A DNA stretch of 55,449 nucleotides from assembly GCA_003278255.1 (NCBI GenBank), contig QCFZ01000003.1:1-55449 (forward strand), in the 5' to 3' direction. Source of the DNA: Prochlorococcus sp. AG-363-O15. Lineage in GTDB: Bacteria > Cyanobacteriota > Cyanobacteriia > PCC-6307 > Cyanobiaceae. Of the stretch, positions 16,628 to 25,474 are shown piece by piece (within the stretch, counting starts at the first letter, position 1; the number at the start of each line of letters is the position of its first letter). The position numbers and the translations under genes are program-made. The notes beneath the pieces are model-generated. The model was not told where the DNA came from, did not search any database, and saw nothing but the letters and a program-made list of their open reading frames with translations.

Positions 16628-18274
16628 TTAATTGGTACAAAAAAGAAGGTTCCATTCACCTTGATTAGAAATTGACCTACATTTTCGGTTATGAATTAGT
16701 TTTAGGATTTCTTCTGGATTTTGAGTGACAATCCATTTTGCATCTGGAAAAGATTGAAGAGTACGGATACGTTTTTTCGCATACCAATTAAGGCTTGGAC
16801 GCTCAAAAGGTTCGTCAATAGCAATTTCAGAAGCAGAAGATCTTCCTAACAACTCGGCTAAGGGAAGAACTGACCAGTGTTCATTTAATTCCCACAACCA
16901 AAATGAAGATCCCATTAGAAAAAGCAAAGAAGCCAAGCTTCCTACAACCATTATGGTTAGCCCCAAAGCACGCGTACCAACCAACAATCGATTCAGCAGC
17001 AAGCCTCCCAGCCCCCAACCCGTTCCAGCCGCTATAGCTATATAGGCATAAGGAATAAAAGCATTGATAACCTCATAAAAACCCAATAATCCACAAAGGA
17101 AAAGAACTAATCCCAATCCAACCCAAATAAAAGGAATCAATTTAAGAATAATTTTTCCAGGAAAACTGATTTGTCGTTCTCTACGAATCAACCATGACAA
17201 TGGCACCCCACAAAGCAATGCAAAAGGTAGCCATAGAGGATGGCTATACCAAGGAAGTTGTGTTTTTAAAGGGAAAATAGTCAAGACAAAAACCAATTGT
17301 GTCCCTAAGACCCAACTACCCCATTGAGAGTGACGTTCTTTCCATGCCCAAGAAATCGCAATTGGTAACAGCAATAACCAAGGCCATCCCCCTTCAACCA
17401 GTTCTATTAAAGGAACTCTCCACGCAAGATCACTGCCAGAACCTGGATAAAAAAGTACTCGACCTGCACCATCCCCCCACCACAACCAAAAAGCACCACT
17501 ACCTCTATGAATTGCATTCCATAAATGCCAAGCACAACCAGGGAGCAAACCTATACAAACCCAGAAAACAACTGGCCTGCGAAAATAATTTCTTAATTCA
17601 CCACGCCAAACAATAGGCAATCCCGCTGCGCATATGGCCGGCAGCAGAAGAGGTGCTTTCATCAAAAGCATGCTGCTAGAAGCTAGCCCTGCTAATAAAG
17701 CTCGCCATCTATCCATTCTTGTTCCATCTATAGCCAACAACATCAACCACAAAAGAGCTATTGCTGTTAATTGAGGTCCATCAAGCATTGCCAATCGTCC
17801 ATGACGAGAAATAGGCATCAATGTCAAAAGAATTACTGATGTAGAAATGCTGGCAATATGATCCCTAGGACGCAGTTGCCATTGAATTAGTCCCCCCAAA
17901 GGTACAACTAATGTAGATATCAATGCCGGGCCTAAACGAAGAGAAAATTCTGATGGCAAATGATTATCAACTCCTCCATTAAGATCAATTATTAAAGAGA
18001 TAATCCAATGAATTCCTGGAGGTTTATTTAAATAAGGGCTTTGCCAAAGGGTTGGCAATAAAAACTCTTCCTTTGTTTTCTCATTCAACTCAAGGGCTAC
18101 TCGCGCAACTGTTGCTTCATCAAAATCTCTCAAAGGCACTTCCCCCAATCCCCAAAGCGCAATTAAGCAAGAAATTACCCATAAAAGGAATAATCCCAAA
18201 AAGAGATTTTTATCAGGAGAAAAATTCTTTTCAAATATCGACAAATTCCATAATCTTCGTTTTAGATCAGACAT
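16628..18274 (-). CDS. GT39/ArnT-like membrane glycosyltransferase
   Basis: Polytopic protein of 548 residues. The first periplasmic loop carries GEVPLRDFDEATVARVA, the acidic motif where ArnT/PMT enzymes have a catalytic Asp-Glu, followed by PYLNKPPGIHWI, the conserved 'KPP' block of the ArnT branch. Such enzymes transfer a sugar from a polyprenyl-phosphate donor to lipid or protein on the outer face of the membrane. Donor and acceptor are unknown here. It is the first gene of the minus-strand three-gene cluster and faces away from the porin. Confidence 0.8.
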   Translation of the reverse strand: MSDLKRRLWNLSIFEKNFSPDKNLFLGLFLLWVISCLIALWGLGEVPLRDFDEATVARVALELNEKTKEEFLLPTLWQSPYLNKPPGIHWIISLIIDLNGGVDNHLPSEFSLRLGPALISTLVVPLGGLIQWQLRPRDHIASISTSVILLTLMPISRHGRLAMLDGPQLTAIALLWLMLLAIDGTRMDRWRALLAGLASSSMLLMKAPLLLPAICAAGLPIVWRGELRNYFRRPVVFWVCIGLLPGCAWHLWNAIHRGSGAFWLWWGDGAGRVLFYPGSGSDLAWRVPLIELVEGGWPWLLLLPIAISWAWKERHSQWGSWVLGTQLVFVLTIFPLKTQLPWYSHPLWLPFALLCGVPLSWLIRRERQISFPGKIILKLIPFIWVGLGLVLFLCGLLGFYEVINAFIPYAYIAIAAGTGWGLGGLLLNRLLVGTRALGLTIMVVGSLASLLFLMGSSFWLWELNEHWSVLPLAELLGRSSASEIAIDEPFERPSLNWYAKKRIRTLQSFPDAKWIVTQNPEEILKLIHNRKCRSISNQGEWNLLFCTN

Positions 18275-18593
18275 ATAAAATTCCTATAGCTTTATTTGTA
18301 TGTAATGTCCATTGTCATCAAAACCCCGAATCTTTGTTGAAATAGCCAAAAAATTAGATGAGAAAACTAATAATTGCTCAAAAGGGCACTCTCCTAGGAC
18401 TAAGTAAAACAAGGAATAATTATCCAAATCTTGTGCAACCAAAAAAATCAGCCCTTCCCAAGAACCAAAAATCCCAGTGACTGTCTACTTTAGCGAAGGT
18501 CATTGATCAATCTGTCACATCTTCATGTGACTAAAAACACATTGCAGATGATGATGAGTGTGGCGTATAACGCCTACTTGTGTGAGGAATTCA
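18275..18593. promoter_or_regulatory. Gene-free region between GT39 gene and porin
   Basis: 319 nt between divergent genes must hold both promoters. It contains an inverted repeat GTCACAT/ATGTGAC (18514-18531, 4-nt spacer), a small hairpin GGCGT/ACGCC (18562-18574) and the porin ribosome binding site. I cannot assign a regulator to the inverted repeat; it resembles neither an NtcA (GTA-N8-TAC) nor a normal CRP half-site order. Confidence 0.5.
18580..18588 (+). promoter_or_regulatory. Predicted Yfr1 sRNA target over the porin Shine-Dalgarno
   Basis: GUGUGAGGA, ending 5 nt before the ATG, is perfectly complementary to the UCCUCACAC core of the unpaired conserved segment of the cyanobacterial sRNA Yfr1 (ACUCCUCACACC). 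In Prochlorococcus MED4, Yfr1 is reported to repress two som porin mRNAs by pairing near the start. The same 9-mer includes the GAGG ribosome binding site, so pairing would block initiation. The yfr1 gene itself is not in this window. Confidence 0.65.
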
Positions 18594-19982
18594 ATGAAAC
18601 TTTTCCAGCAATTGCTGGTAGCACCTGCTGCTTTAGGGCTTATAGCTCCTATGGCTGCAAATGCTGCTGAGCTAAACATCAATGGTGTTTCTAACTACTC
18701 CGCTTCTAGCGAAGAAGTAAAGAGCATCTCTCAATTTTCTGATGTATACCCAACTGATTGGGCATATCAGGCTTTAACAAAACTAGCTGAGCGTCACGGC
18801 TGTGCAGCTGCTAACCCTAATGGCAGCATGACTCGCTATGAAGCTGCTGCCCTACTTAATACTTGCCTTGGCAAAGTAGCTCAAGTAACTGCAGAAGAGC
18901 GTCTTCTTATTAATGAATTCGGTCCAGAACTTGCAATAATCAAGGGACGTGTTGATGCTCTTGAAGCCGGTTTTGGCGAATTCGAAGCTGGGTTGTTCTC
19001 AACAACCACCAAGCTTTCAGGTGACACCACATTTGTTATGGGTGGTGTTGATGGCATAAGTGACAAAGAATCACTTACCTTCAACTACGACACCAAACTC
19101 ACCTTAGATACTAGTTTCACAGGTGAGGATTTACTTAAAACAAGAATCCGCTCTGGAAACTTCAGCAGTGCTGATCCATTTACAAGTGGAGCAGCTCTTG
19201 AAGTCGCATCAAGCGATTCATCTCTAACAATTGACAGGAACTATTACCAGTTCCCTGTTGGAGAGAACTTGACTGCAACTGTTGGTGCTGTTGTTCGTCA
19301 GGATGACATGTTGGCTGTTTGGCCAAGTGCATATCCAAGCGATTCAGTGTTAGATGTGTTGACTTATGCAGGTGCTAATGCTGCTTACAGCTTGGCAACT
19401 GGTGCAGGTGCTGGTATCAGCTACTCAAAAGACAACCTCAATGCAAGTCTCGCGTTTGTGTCAGACGAAGGTTCTGATGCTTCTCAAGGTGTTTTAACCG
19501 AGCAAGGTTCAGATGATGTAACAGCTCAAGTTGCTTGGGTTGGAGACAACTTCACAGTAGCCGCGGCTTACACCACTTCTGATGGTGGCAACACTACAGA
19601 TACTGCAGACGCAAATGACTATGACGCCTGGGGTATCAGTGGAGTCTTCAACCTAGATAACGGCATTTCTCTAAATGCTGGCATGGGTTGGAAAACACCT
19701 GAGAATGAAAGTGATGCCAGCAACATTGAAGATGAAACCACATGGTCCTTCGGTGTTGTTTGGAGTGATTTTGGTGCCGACGGCAATGACCTTGGTTTCG
19801 CTATAGGTACAGCAGAAGGCCACAGAGATGACTCTGGCTACGACGACCCACTGGCATACGAGGTTTATTACTCAATGGCAGTCAGTGATTACATCACCGT
19901 TACCCCTTCATTCTTCTCAATTGAAAAAGATGGAGCTGATGATGTAACTGGTGGTTTAGTTAAAACCACTTTCCGCTTCTAA
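18594..19982 (+). CDS. som: Outer-membrane porin, SomA/SomB type with SLH domain
   Basis: Major outer-membrane porin of marine cyanobacteria. With the ATG at 18594 the protein is 462 residues and begins with a clean signal peptide (MKLFQQLLVAPAALG, cleavage after ANA at about 24). The frame extends 12 codons upstream to a GTG, but only the internal ATG gives a signal peptide and a spaced ribosome binding site. An SLH domain follows (about 47-93, FSDVYPTDWAYQAL and GSMTRYEAAALL), then a short coiled region and a long beta-barrel of aromatic and Asp/Thr-rich strands ending in Phe (KTTFRF). SLH links the porin to the cell wall. A strong terminator follows. Confidence 0.9.
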   Translation: MKLFQQLLVAPAALGLIAPMAANAAELNINGVSNYSASSEEVKSISQFSDVYPTDWAYQALTKLAERHGCAAANPNGSMTRYEAAALLNTCLGKVAQVTAEERLLINEFGPELAIIKGRVDALEAGFGEFEAGLFSTTTKLSGDTTFVMGGVDGISDKESLTFNYDTKLTLDTSFTGEDLLKTRIRSGNFSSADPFTSGAALEVASSDSSLTIDRNYYQFPVGENLTATVGAVVRQDDMLAVWPSAYPSDSVLDVLTYAGANAAYSLATGAGAGISYSKDNLNASLAFVSDEGSDASQGVLTEQGSDDVTAQVAWVGDNFTVAAAYTTSDGGNTTDTADANDYDAWGISGVFNLDNGISLNAGMGWKTPENESDASNIEDETTWSFGVVWSDFGADGNDLGFAIGTAEGHRDDSGYDDPLAYEVYYSMAVSDYITVTPSFFSIEKDGADDVTGGLVKTTFRF

Positions 19983-20018
19983 ATCTGAAGCATTTTCTAA
20001 GCCAACTGGGCTTATTCA

Positions 20019-20050
20019 AAGCCTCCGCCTAGATAGGCGGAGGCTTTTTT
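20019..20050 (+). terminator. Terminator of the porin gene
   Basis: A perfect 12-bp stem (20019-20030 with 20035-20046) around AGAT runs into TTTTTT on the plus strand, 37 nt after the porin stop. It isolates the highly expressed porin from cysK. Confidence 0.95.
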
Positions 20051-20153
20051 AAATCAAAAATTGTAGACAATGCAAGCAGCAAAACATACTTAATCTCATG
20101 CAAAGTAATCTCTTTGTTGAAAAAGTAATGGGATTCTGTATCCGTCAAAATTA

Positions 20154-21122
20154 ATGCCAATTGCGACTGACATAACAGCACTAGTAGGCAAGACCCCGCT
20201 AGTGCGACTAAACCGCATACCAAAGGCCTTTAATTGCAAAGCCGAATTGATCGCCAAATTAGAAAGTTTTAATCCAACAGCATCAGTAAAAGATCGTATT
20301 GCTGGTGCAATGGTTCAACAAGCCGAATTGTCAGCAACCATTACTCCTGGCAAAACTGTTTTAGTAGAACCCACAAGTGGAAATACAGGCATCGCCTTGG
20401 CCATGGTTGCGGCAGCGAAAGGTTATCGGTTAATTCTCACAATGCCAGACACAATGAGTATTGAAAGACGCTCAATGCTCAGAGCATATGGTGCAGAGCT
20501 GCAACTCACTCCAGGAGAGGAAGGGATTCAAGGTGCAATTGATTTAGCTCAAGAACTTGTGAGATCAATACCTGATGCATATTTACTCCAACAATTTGAT
20601 AATCCTTCTAATCCTGCAATCCACGCACAAACTACTGCTGAAGAAATTTGGAGGGACTGTGAAGGCAAATTAGATGGTCTGGTCTCTGGAGTAGGCACAG
20701 GCGGCACTATTACTGGATGTGCAGGCTTACTCAAACAAAAAAATCCAAAGCTATTAGCTTTTGCCGTTGAACCAGCATCCAGTCCAGTGTTATCTGGAGG
20801 TCATCCAGGTCCCCATCACATTCAAGGTATAGGGGCTGGATTTATACCAAGCGTTCTAGATGAACAATTAATAGACGAAATTATTGGGATATCTGACGAA
20901 AATGCTATGGAAATTGGACGCAGACTAGCCAAAGAAGAGGGCTTACTTAGTGGTATCAGTAGTGGTGCTGCAGTAGCTGCTGCTCTTGAAATAGGGAAAA
21001 GAGAAGAAATGGAAAACAAAAGACTTGTTGTCGTATTACCTAGTTTTGGTGAAAGATACCTCTCAACCTCTATGTTTAATGCTGTTTCATCAATGCCAGC
21101 GAGGCGAGATGGACATCTTTAG
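20154..21122 (+). CDS. cysK: Cysteine synthase (O-acetylserine sulfhydrylase)
   Basis: Makes cysteine from O-acetylserine and sulfide using PLP. The 322 residues include TPLVRLN, the PLP-lysine Lys46 in NPTASVKDR, the phosphate-binding TSGNTGIA (74-81) and the [10 protein letters not shown] loop. The C-terminal [11 protein letters not shown] is typical. It stands 15 nt before the J-domain gene, so the two may share a transcript, though no functional link is evident. Confidence 0.93.
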   Translation: MPIATDITALVGKTPLVRLNRIPKAFNCKAELIAKLESFNPTASVKDRIAGAMVQQAELSATITPGKTVLVEPTSGNTGIALAMVAAAKGYRLILTMPDTMSIERRSMLRAYGAELQLTPGEEGIQGAIDLAQELVRSIPDAYLLQQFDNPSNPAIHAQTTAEEIWRDCEGKLDGLVSGVGTGGTITGCAGLLKQKNPKLLAFAVEPASSPVLSGGHPGPHHIQGIGAGFIPSVLDEQLIDEIIGISDENAMEIGRRLAKEEGLLSGISSGAAVAAALEIGKREEMENKRLVVVLPSFGERYLSTSMFNAVSSMPARRDGHL

Positions 21123-21137
21123 ACAAAGGAAGCATCT

Positions 21138-21845
21138 ATGGCTTCTATCCCTGCAAATCCTTACGAAGTTCTTGGAGTGAGCAATCACGCAAGCTTAATT
21201 GAAATTAAATCTGCTTATCGCGAATTAGCAAAAAAGCATCATCCTGATGCAGGTGGAAATGAAGAAAAAATACTTTTAATTAATGCTGCTTGGGAAATCT
21301 TGAAAGATGCAGATCATCGTAAAGAATATGACCGAAGAATAAATGAAACCCCTTTCTTTAAAAAGGAAGCTAAACAAAGAGAGGTCCGCAATACACGTGC
21401 AAGTGTTGCTGCAAAAGTAGCTCAAGGACAAGCAGCAGCAGCAGATAATGCTATAGCTATTTGGTTAGAACAAGTATATCTACCAATAGATCGATTGATA
21501 GGTCAAATAATCAATCCATTTTCTGCTGAATTAAAGGCTTTATCGGCAGATCCATATGATGACTATCTTATGGATAGCTTTTGTTATTTTATTGAAAATA
21601 GTAAAAAGAAGATGCTCAAAATTAAAAAGATTTACAGTTCAATACCCACACCTCAATCTGCCTCAGGATTTAGCTTAAGCCTCTATCACTGTCTTTCGCA
21701 AGTGGAAGACGCTTTAAATGAACTAGAAAGATACACAATGGGCTACGTAGATGATTATTTGCATGATGGACAAGAAATGCTTAGGACAGCCAAGCAATGG
21801 CGTTTACGTCTAAAAGAAGAAAGGGTAAAACTAATTATCATATGA
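21138..21845 (+). CDS. J-domain (DnaJ-like) protein
   Basis: Co-chaperone-type protein, 235 residues. The J domain occupies about 7-68 with the HPD tripeptide at 35-37 (KKHHPDAGG). The glycine-rich and zinc-finger regions of full DnaJ are missing; the remainder is a mostly helical region (about 90-235) without a recognised domain. It likely recruits a DnaK to a specific client. Its stop overlaps the start of the next membrane protein gene (ATGA), so the two are translationally coupled. Confidence 0.88.
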   Translation: MASIPANPYEVLGVSNHASLIEIKSAYRELAKKHHPDAGGNEEKILLINAAWEILKDADHRKEYDRRINETPFFKKEAKQREVRNTRASVAAKVAQGQAAAADNAIAIWLEQVYLPIDRLIGQIINPFSAELKALSADPYDDYLMDSFCYFIENSKKKMLKIKKIYSSIPTPQSASGFSLSLYHCLSQVEDALNELERYTMGYVDDYLHDGQEMLRTAKQWRLRLKEERVKLIII

Positions 21846-23935
21846 AAATTAATTTAAGATTCTGGGTATATATCTTTTTTATATGGATAGTTTCTACATA
21901 TCTAGATCGTCTTTGGTGGGCACATCAAACTGGCCTCCCTTCCTGGGATCAAGCTGATTATTTAAATAGTGCATTAGGACACGGACGCGCTCTTGGGTTA
22001 TTGCCAGGTGGAGAATGGCAAGGATGGAAGAATTTATTAGATCTTTCGCCTAAAATACCTCCCTTAGCCTCCTTGGTTAATGGAGTAATAATTGCATTAG
22101 TTGGTGACGATCCTCAACAAGCAGCATGGAGTTTGAGTATTTGGCACGGTATTCTTATTGTCGCAGTTGCTGGATGGGGAGTACATCTAAGAAATGAAAA
22201 ATTAGGCTTGCTAGGTTCATTTTTTATAGCCATTTCACCTGCATTACTCCAACTCAGATCAGACTATGTATTAGAAATGCCTTTAACTGCCTTTGTGACT
22301 CTTACACTTTGGCAATTAGGGTGTTGGTCGGACCCTAATAATAATAATACTTGGAAAAATAGTTTACTTGGATCAATTACCTTTCTGGGAGCTATTTTAA
22401 TTAAGCAAAGTGCACTTTTAGTACTTTTACCAGCAGGAGTATGGGCCACCTTATCGAATCATAAAAAAGAATCAAAGCTACAATCATTGACAGCAATATG
22501 TATAATCTTATCGGGGATTATGCCCTGGCTACATCACAATTGGATTACGACATTAAGTGGAACTAATAGAGCAGTCATTGAATCAGCGGCAAAAGAAGGG
22601 GATCCTTCACTTTTCACTATTGAGAATTGGACCTGGTATCCGAAACTATTACCAGAGCAAATAGGCTCGTTGCTCCTAATAATTGGAATTAGCGGTTGTT
22701 TGCTATGGATTGCAAGTAGAAAACAAAATCATCAGAAAGTAAATTCTACTATTGACAACTATTCGGCATGGAAATGGTTAATTGTAACATTTATCTTAGG
22801 CTGGATAGTAACAAGCATTATTCCAAATAAAGATAATCGTTATATAGCTCCTTTATTACCATCTCTTCTTCTTTTAATAGGAAGGGGTTTCATACAATGG
22901 GAGATATTGGCAAAAAAAATTTGGCCTGAACACTCACGATCAAGAATCATTTTAAGCCTCATTACAACTGTTTCAGTGACTTTTCCAACAGCTTGGAAAT
23001 CACAAGTTTCCTATCTAAAGAAAAGTCATCATGGTCCGTTAAAAGATATTGTAGAAGAAATAAAAAAATCTGAAGAAAATGACTCCAAAATCACAGTTAT
23101 AGTAGTTCCAAGTACTCCAGACTTAAATCAACATAATATCAGTTATTTTGGGAGAAGAAAAGCAGGACAATTAATTGGACGTCAACTAGGTAACAATGAA
23201 AAAGATATTAAACCAGTACTTAAACAAGCGACGTGGGTTATTTTAGCTGAAGGAAATCAAGGATCAATCAGGCCTTCTGCACTAAAACTTGACCAAGCTA
23301 TTAGAAACAGCAAGATCTTTAAGGAAATTCGCCAGTTTCCTCGTAAATACGGAGGCAGCTATAGTTTATGGAGACGTCGAAGCAACGTTTTTCCTATAGA
23401 AAGTTTTGTCGACAAGTTTCCTAAACTTGCAAGAGGTTTAGAACAAGGGCCAAGAGGATTGGAAATAGTTTTTGATGAAATAGCAATTCAACATATGTTA
23501 GATGGTCATTTCATGTATCAAAATCAAGTGAGAATAAATGCACTTGAAAACCTAAAGAGAAATCCAAAAGATATAAATTCAAGATGGAGCTTAGGACTTT
23601 TATCAATTCTGACTAATAGACCTAAAGAAGCTGCAAATCATTTTTCAAAACTAGAAGAGCTCCTTCCAGCCAACCCATGGCCCAGTATTTACTTAAGCAT
23701 AGTTAATCTTGCAGACTGGAATCCTTGGGAAGGTGCAAGTGTTGCTAATAAAGCCCAAGCAAAACATAACCATTTAATTTTAGCCGCTCTTGCTGATCTT
23801 AATTATGTAATAGGAGGAGCTGTGTGGCATCTTCCCTCAGCAATCAATTCTATTCCAAAAGCTTCTGAAACAATTGAAAAAGAACTGTCTCCAATATCCA
23901 AAAGCCTTAAGCCTGATCAAAAAGCCTCTAATTGA
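21842..23935 (+). CDS. GT39-like polytopic membrane protein with TPR-like C-terminus
   Basis: Membrane protein of 697 residues from the ATG at 21842, which overlaps the J-domain gene by 4 nt. An alternative ATG 15 codons upstream reads inside that gene and is less likely. The N-terminal 350 residues have many hydrophobic segments and a GT39-like first loop (GLPSWDQADYLNSALG, then KIPPLASLVNG). The C-terminal 200 or so residues are soluble and contain a helical-repeat-like stretch (RNPKDINSRWSLGLLSIL, then NRPKEAANHFSKLEELLP). It may glycosylate a lipid or protein at the cell surface. The 3' end overlaps ndhO by 19 nt tail-to-tail. Confidence 0.75.
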   Translation: MKINLRFWVYIFFIWIVSTYLDRLWWAHQTGLPSWDQADYLNSALGHGRALGLLPGGEWQGWKNLLDLSPKIPPLASLVNGVIIALVGDDPQQAAWSLSIWHGILIVAVAGWGVHLRNEKLGLLGSFFIAISPALLQLRSDYVLEMPLTAFVTLTLWQLGCWSDPNNNNTWKNSLLGSITFLGAILIKQSALLVLLPAGVWATLSNHKKESKLQSLTAICIILSGIMPWLHHNWITTLSGTNRAVIESAAKEGDPSLFTIENWTWYPKLLPEQIGSLLLIIGISGCLLWIASRKQNHQKVNSTIDNYSAWKWLIVTFILGWIVTSIIPNKDNRYIAPLLPSLLLLIGRGFIQWEILAKKIWPEHSRSRIILSLITTVSVTFPTAWKSQVSYLKKSHHGPLKDIVEEIKKSEENDSKITVIVVPSTPDLNQHNISYFGRRKAGQLIGRQLGNNEKDIKPVLKQATWVILAEGNQGSIRPSALKLDQAIRNSKIFKEIRQFPRKYGGSYSLWRRRSNVFPIESFVDKFPKLARGLEQGPRGLEIVFDEIAIQHMLDGHFMYQNQVRINALENLKRNPKDINSRWSLGLLSILTNRPKEAANHFSKLEELLPANPWPSIYLSIVNLADWNPWEGASVANKAQAKHNHLILAALADLNYVIGGAVWHLPSAINSIPKASETIEKELSPISKSLKPDQKASN

Positions 23936-24162
23936 TCAAGCTTCAACCAAACGTCAGGAACTGGCAACCTCCAACGAACTTGGCCATATTCCCCTTTGAT
24001 CATGGTTAGTTCTCCAGGGCCTTCAAAAATGTATGTAGGAACAGATTGATCACTAGCTTTTGACTCAAGACTATTTTCAAAAGCTTGACGCTTGACCTTT
24101 ACTAAAGCTCCTTTTCTAAAGGCCTTAGGAGGATTTGTGGGGGCAAGGTTCTCTGCCATCAT
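23917..24162 (-). CDS. ndhO: NDH-1 subunit O
   Basis: Cyanobacteria- and plastid-specific subunit of the thylakoid NDH-1 complex for cyclic electron flow and respiration. The 81 residues show the family blocks KGALVKVKRQ, SYIFEGPGE-like TYIFEGPGELTMIKGEYGQV, and the end VPDVWLKLDQLEAF. Two Met codons in a row begin the frame, so the true start is either 24162 or 24159. It converges with, and overlaps, the GT39-like gene. Confidence 0.92.
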   Translation of the reverse strand: MMAENLAPTNPPKAFRKGALVKVKRQAFENSLESKASDQSVPTYIFEGPGELTMIKGEYGQVRWRLPVPDVWLKLDQLEAF

Positions 24163-24314
24163 TAACAGCTTTTGCGGATTAGGTTAAATCCTTTCAGAAA
24201 GAACTGAACCCATGAAAAAGTCGAAAAGAAGCTAAATTTCAAAATTTCTTCCATGAAGTCTATGCATTCAAGGAATTAAAGGAATTAATCTCACCCCAAT
24301 AGCTTTGTGATTCG

Positions 24315-25256
24315 ATGCGTCTATTACTTATAGGTTGCACAGGGTTCATAGGACAAGAGTTAGTTCCTCAACTATTGCGAGCGAATCACCAGTTGATTTT
24401 GGTTAGTAGGAACTTTGATAAAAAATCCAAACAAGCTTTTACAAATAAAAAATTATCTTGCCTAGAACTAGACCCTACAGATAAATCCAATTGGCAAAAA
24501 GGACCTCTCCTTGAAGCATTAACTACAGTCGATGGAGTGGTGAATCTAGCTGGTGAACCTATAGCAGAAAAACGTTGGAGTTCTATGCATTGCCAAACAA
24601 TTAAAGATAGTCGTCTCAAGACAACACATGAATTAGTCCATGCAATGAACAACCTAAAAAAACCTCCACACCTTCTTATTAATGCATCAGCTATAGGGTT
24701 TTATGGAACAAGTTCGGAAGAAATCTTTACAGAAGAGAGTCACAATGGTGATGATTTTCTGGGAAATTTATGTAAAGAATGGGAATCAAAAGCAAGTCAG
24801 AAACCAAGATCTACAAGATTAGTAATTTTTCGTATAGGAATTGTCTTGGGACCAAATGGAGGGGCATTAAGAAAAATGCTCCCTATTTTTAAAGCCGGTT
24901 TTGGCGGACCTATTGGAAACGGGCAGCAATGGATGAGCTGGATCCACCGAAACGATATTTGTCGAATGATTGAGATCTCACTAACAAATAAATCTTGGTC
25001 AGGAGTCATTAATGCTGTTGCACCTAAACCTGTACAGATGGAAAATTTTGCTCGCACTCTTGGAAAAACATTAAATAGGCCTAGCCTCTTACCAGTACCA
25101 GGTCCAATACTGAAACTATTGCTAGGAGATGGGGCAAAAGTTGTTCTCGAAGGTCAAAAAGTTACCTCCAAACGATTGGAAGCTCTGAAATTCACATTTA
25201 CTCATCCGGATCTGACCAAAGCTCTTGTCGCTGCAACCAACCCATCAAGCCACTAA
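24315..25256 (+). CDS. NAD(P)-dependent epimerase family protein, TIGR01777 (YfcH-like)
   Basis: Extended short-chain dehydrogenase-like protein of 313 residues. The Rossmann glycine motif GCTGFIG is at about 7-13, followed by VNLAGEPIAEKRW and NASAIGFYGTS, the hallmarks of the TIGR01777 subgroup. Its C-terminal DUF1731-like end is present (SKRLEALKFTFTHPDL). Some members were once labelled cell-division inhibitor SulA homologues; substrate is unknown. The last 59 nt overlap the convergent small membrane protein gene. Confidence 0.88.
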   Translation: MRLLLIGCTGFIGQELVPQLLRANHQLILVSRNFDKKSKQAFTNKKLSCLELDPTDKSNWQKGPLLEALTTVDGVVNLAGEPIAEKRWSSMHCQTIKDSRLKTTHELVHAMNNLKKPPHLLINASAIGFYGTSSEEIFTEESHNGDDFLGNLCKEWESKASQKPRSTRLVIFRIGIVLGPNGGALRKMLPIFKAGFGGPIGNGQQWMSWIHRNDICRMIEISLTNKSWSGVINAVAPKPVQMENFARTLGKTLNRPSLLPVPGPILKLLLGDGAKVVLEGQKVTSKRLEALKFTFTHPDLTKALVAATNPSSH

Positions 25257-25467
25257 TCAACGCAGCCCCAATCAAAAGACTGATGGCAGGAGTAAAAAAA
25301 GGAATCCAAAGTCTTTGAAAAAGATTCAAAGGTGCCATTACCCCATTTGAACTCGCAAATATACCGATCACAAACCAAAAAGAACCTGCAATAACAAGAA
25401 AGAAGTCCAAAACCAATATTTTGTCCAGCCAAATTTTCCAAGTAGGGGTTTCTGAGTTAGATGACAT
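25198..25467 (-). CDS. Conserved small membrane protein, unknown function
   Basis: 89 residues with two clear hydrophobic segments (about 17-39 and 56-75) and a short charged tail. I recall similar proteins of this size in other cyanobacteria, with the same order of WKxWLD, a first helix, 'PLxxxxRLWxPFFTPAIS' and a second helix, so I treat it as real although it overlaps the epimerase gene tail-to-tail by 59 nt. It lies 7 nt after the LpxB-like gene and is probably cotranscribed. Function is unknown. Confidence 0.65.
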   Translation of the reverse strand: MSSNSETPTWKIWLDKILVLDFFLVIAGSFWFVIGIFASSNGVMAPLNLFQRLWIPFFTPAISLLIGAALISGLMGWLQRQELWSDPDE

Positions 25468-25474
25468 TTGGTAG

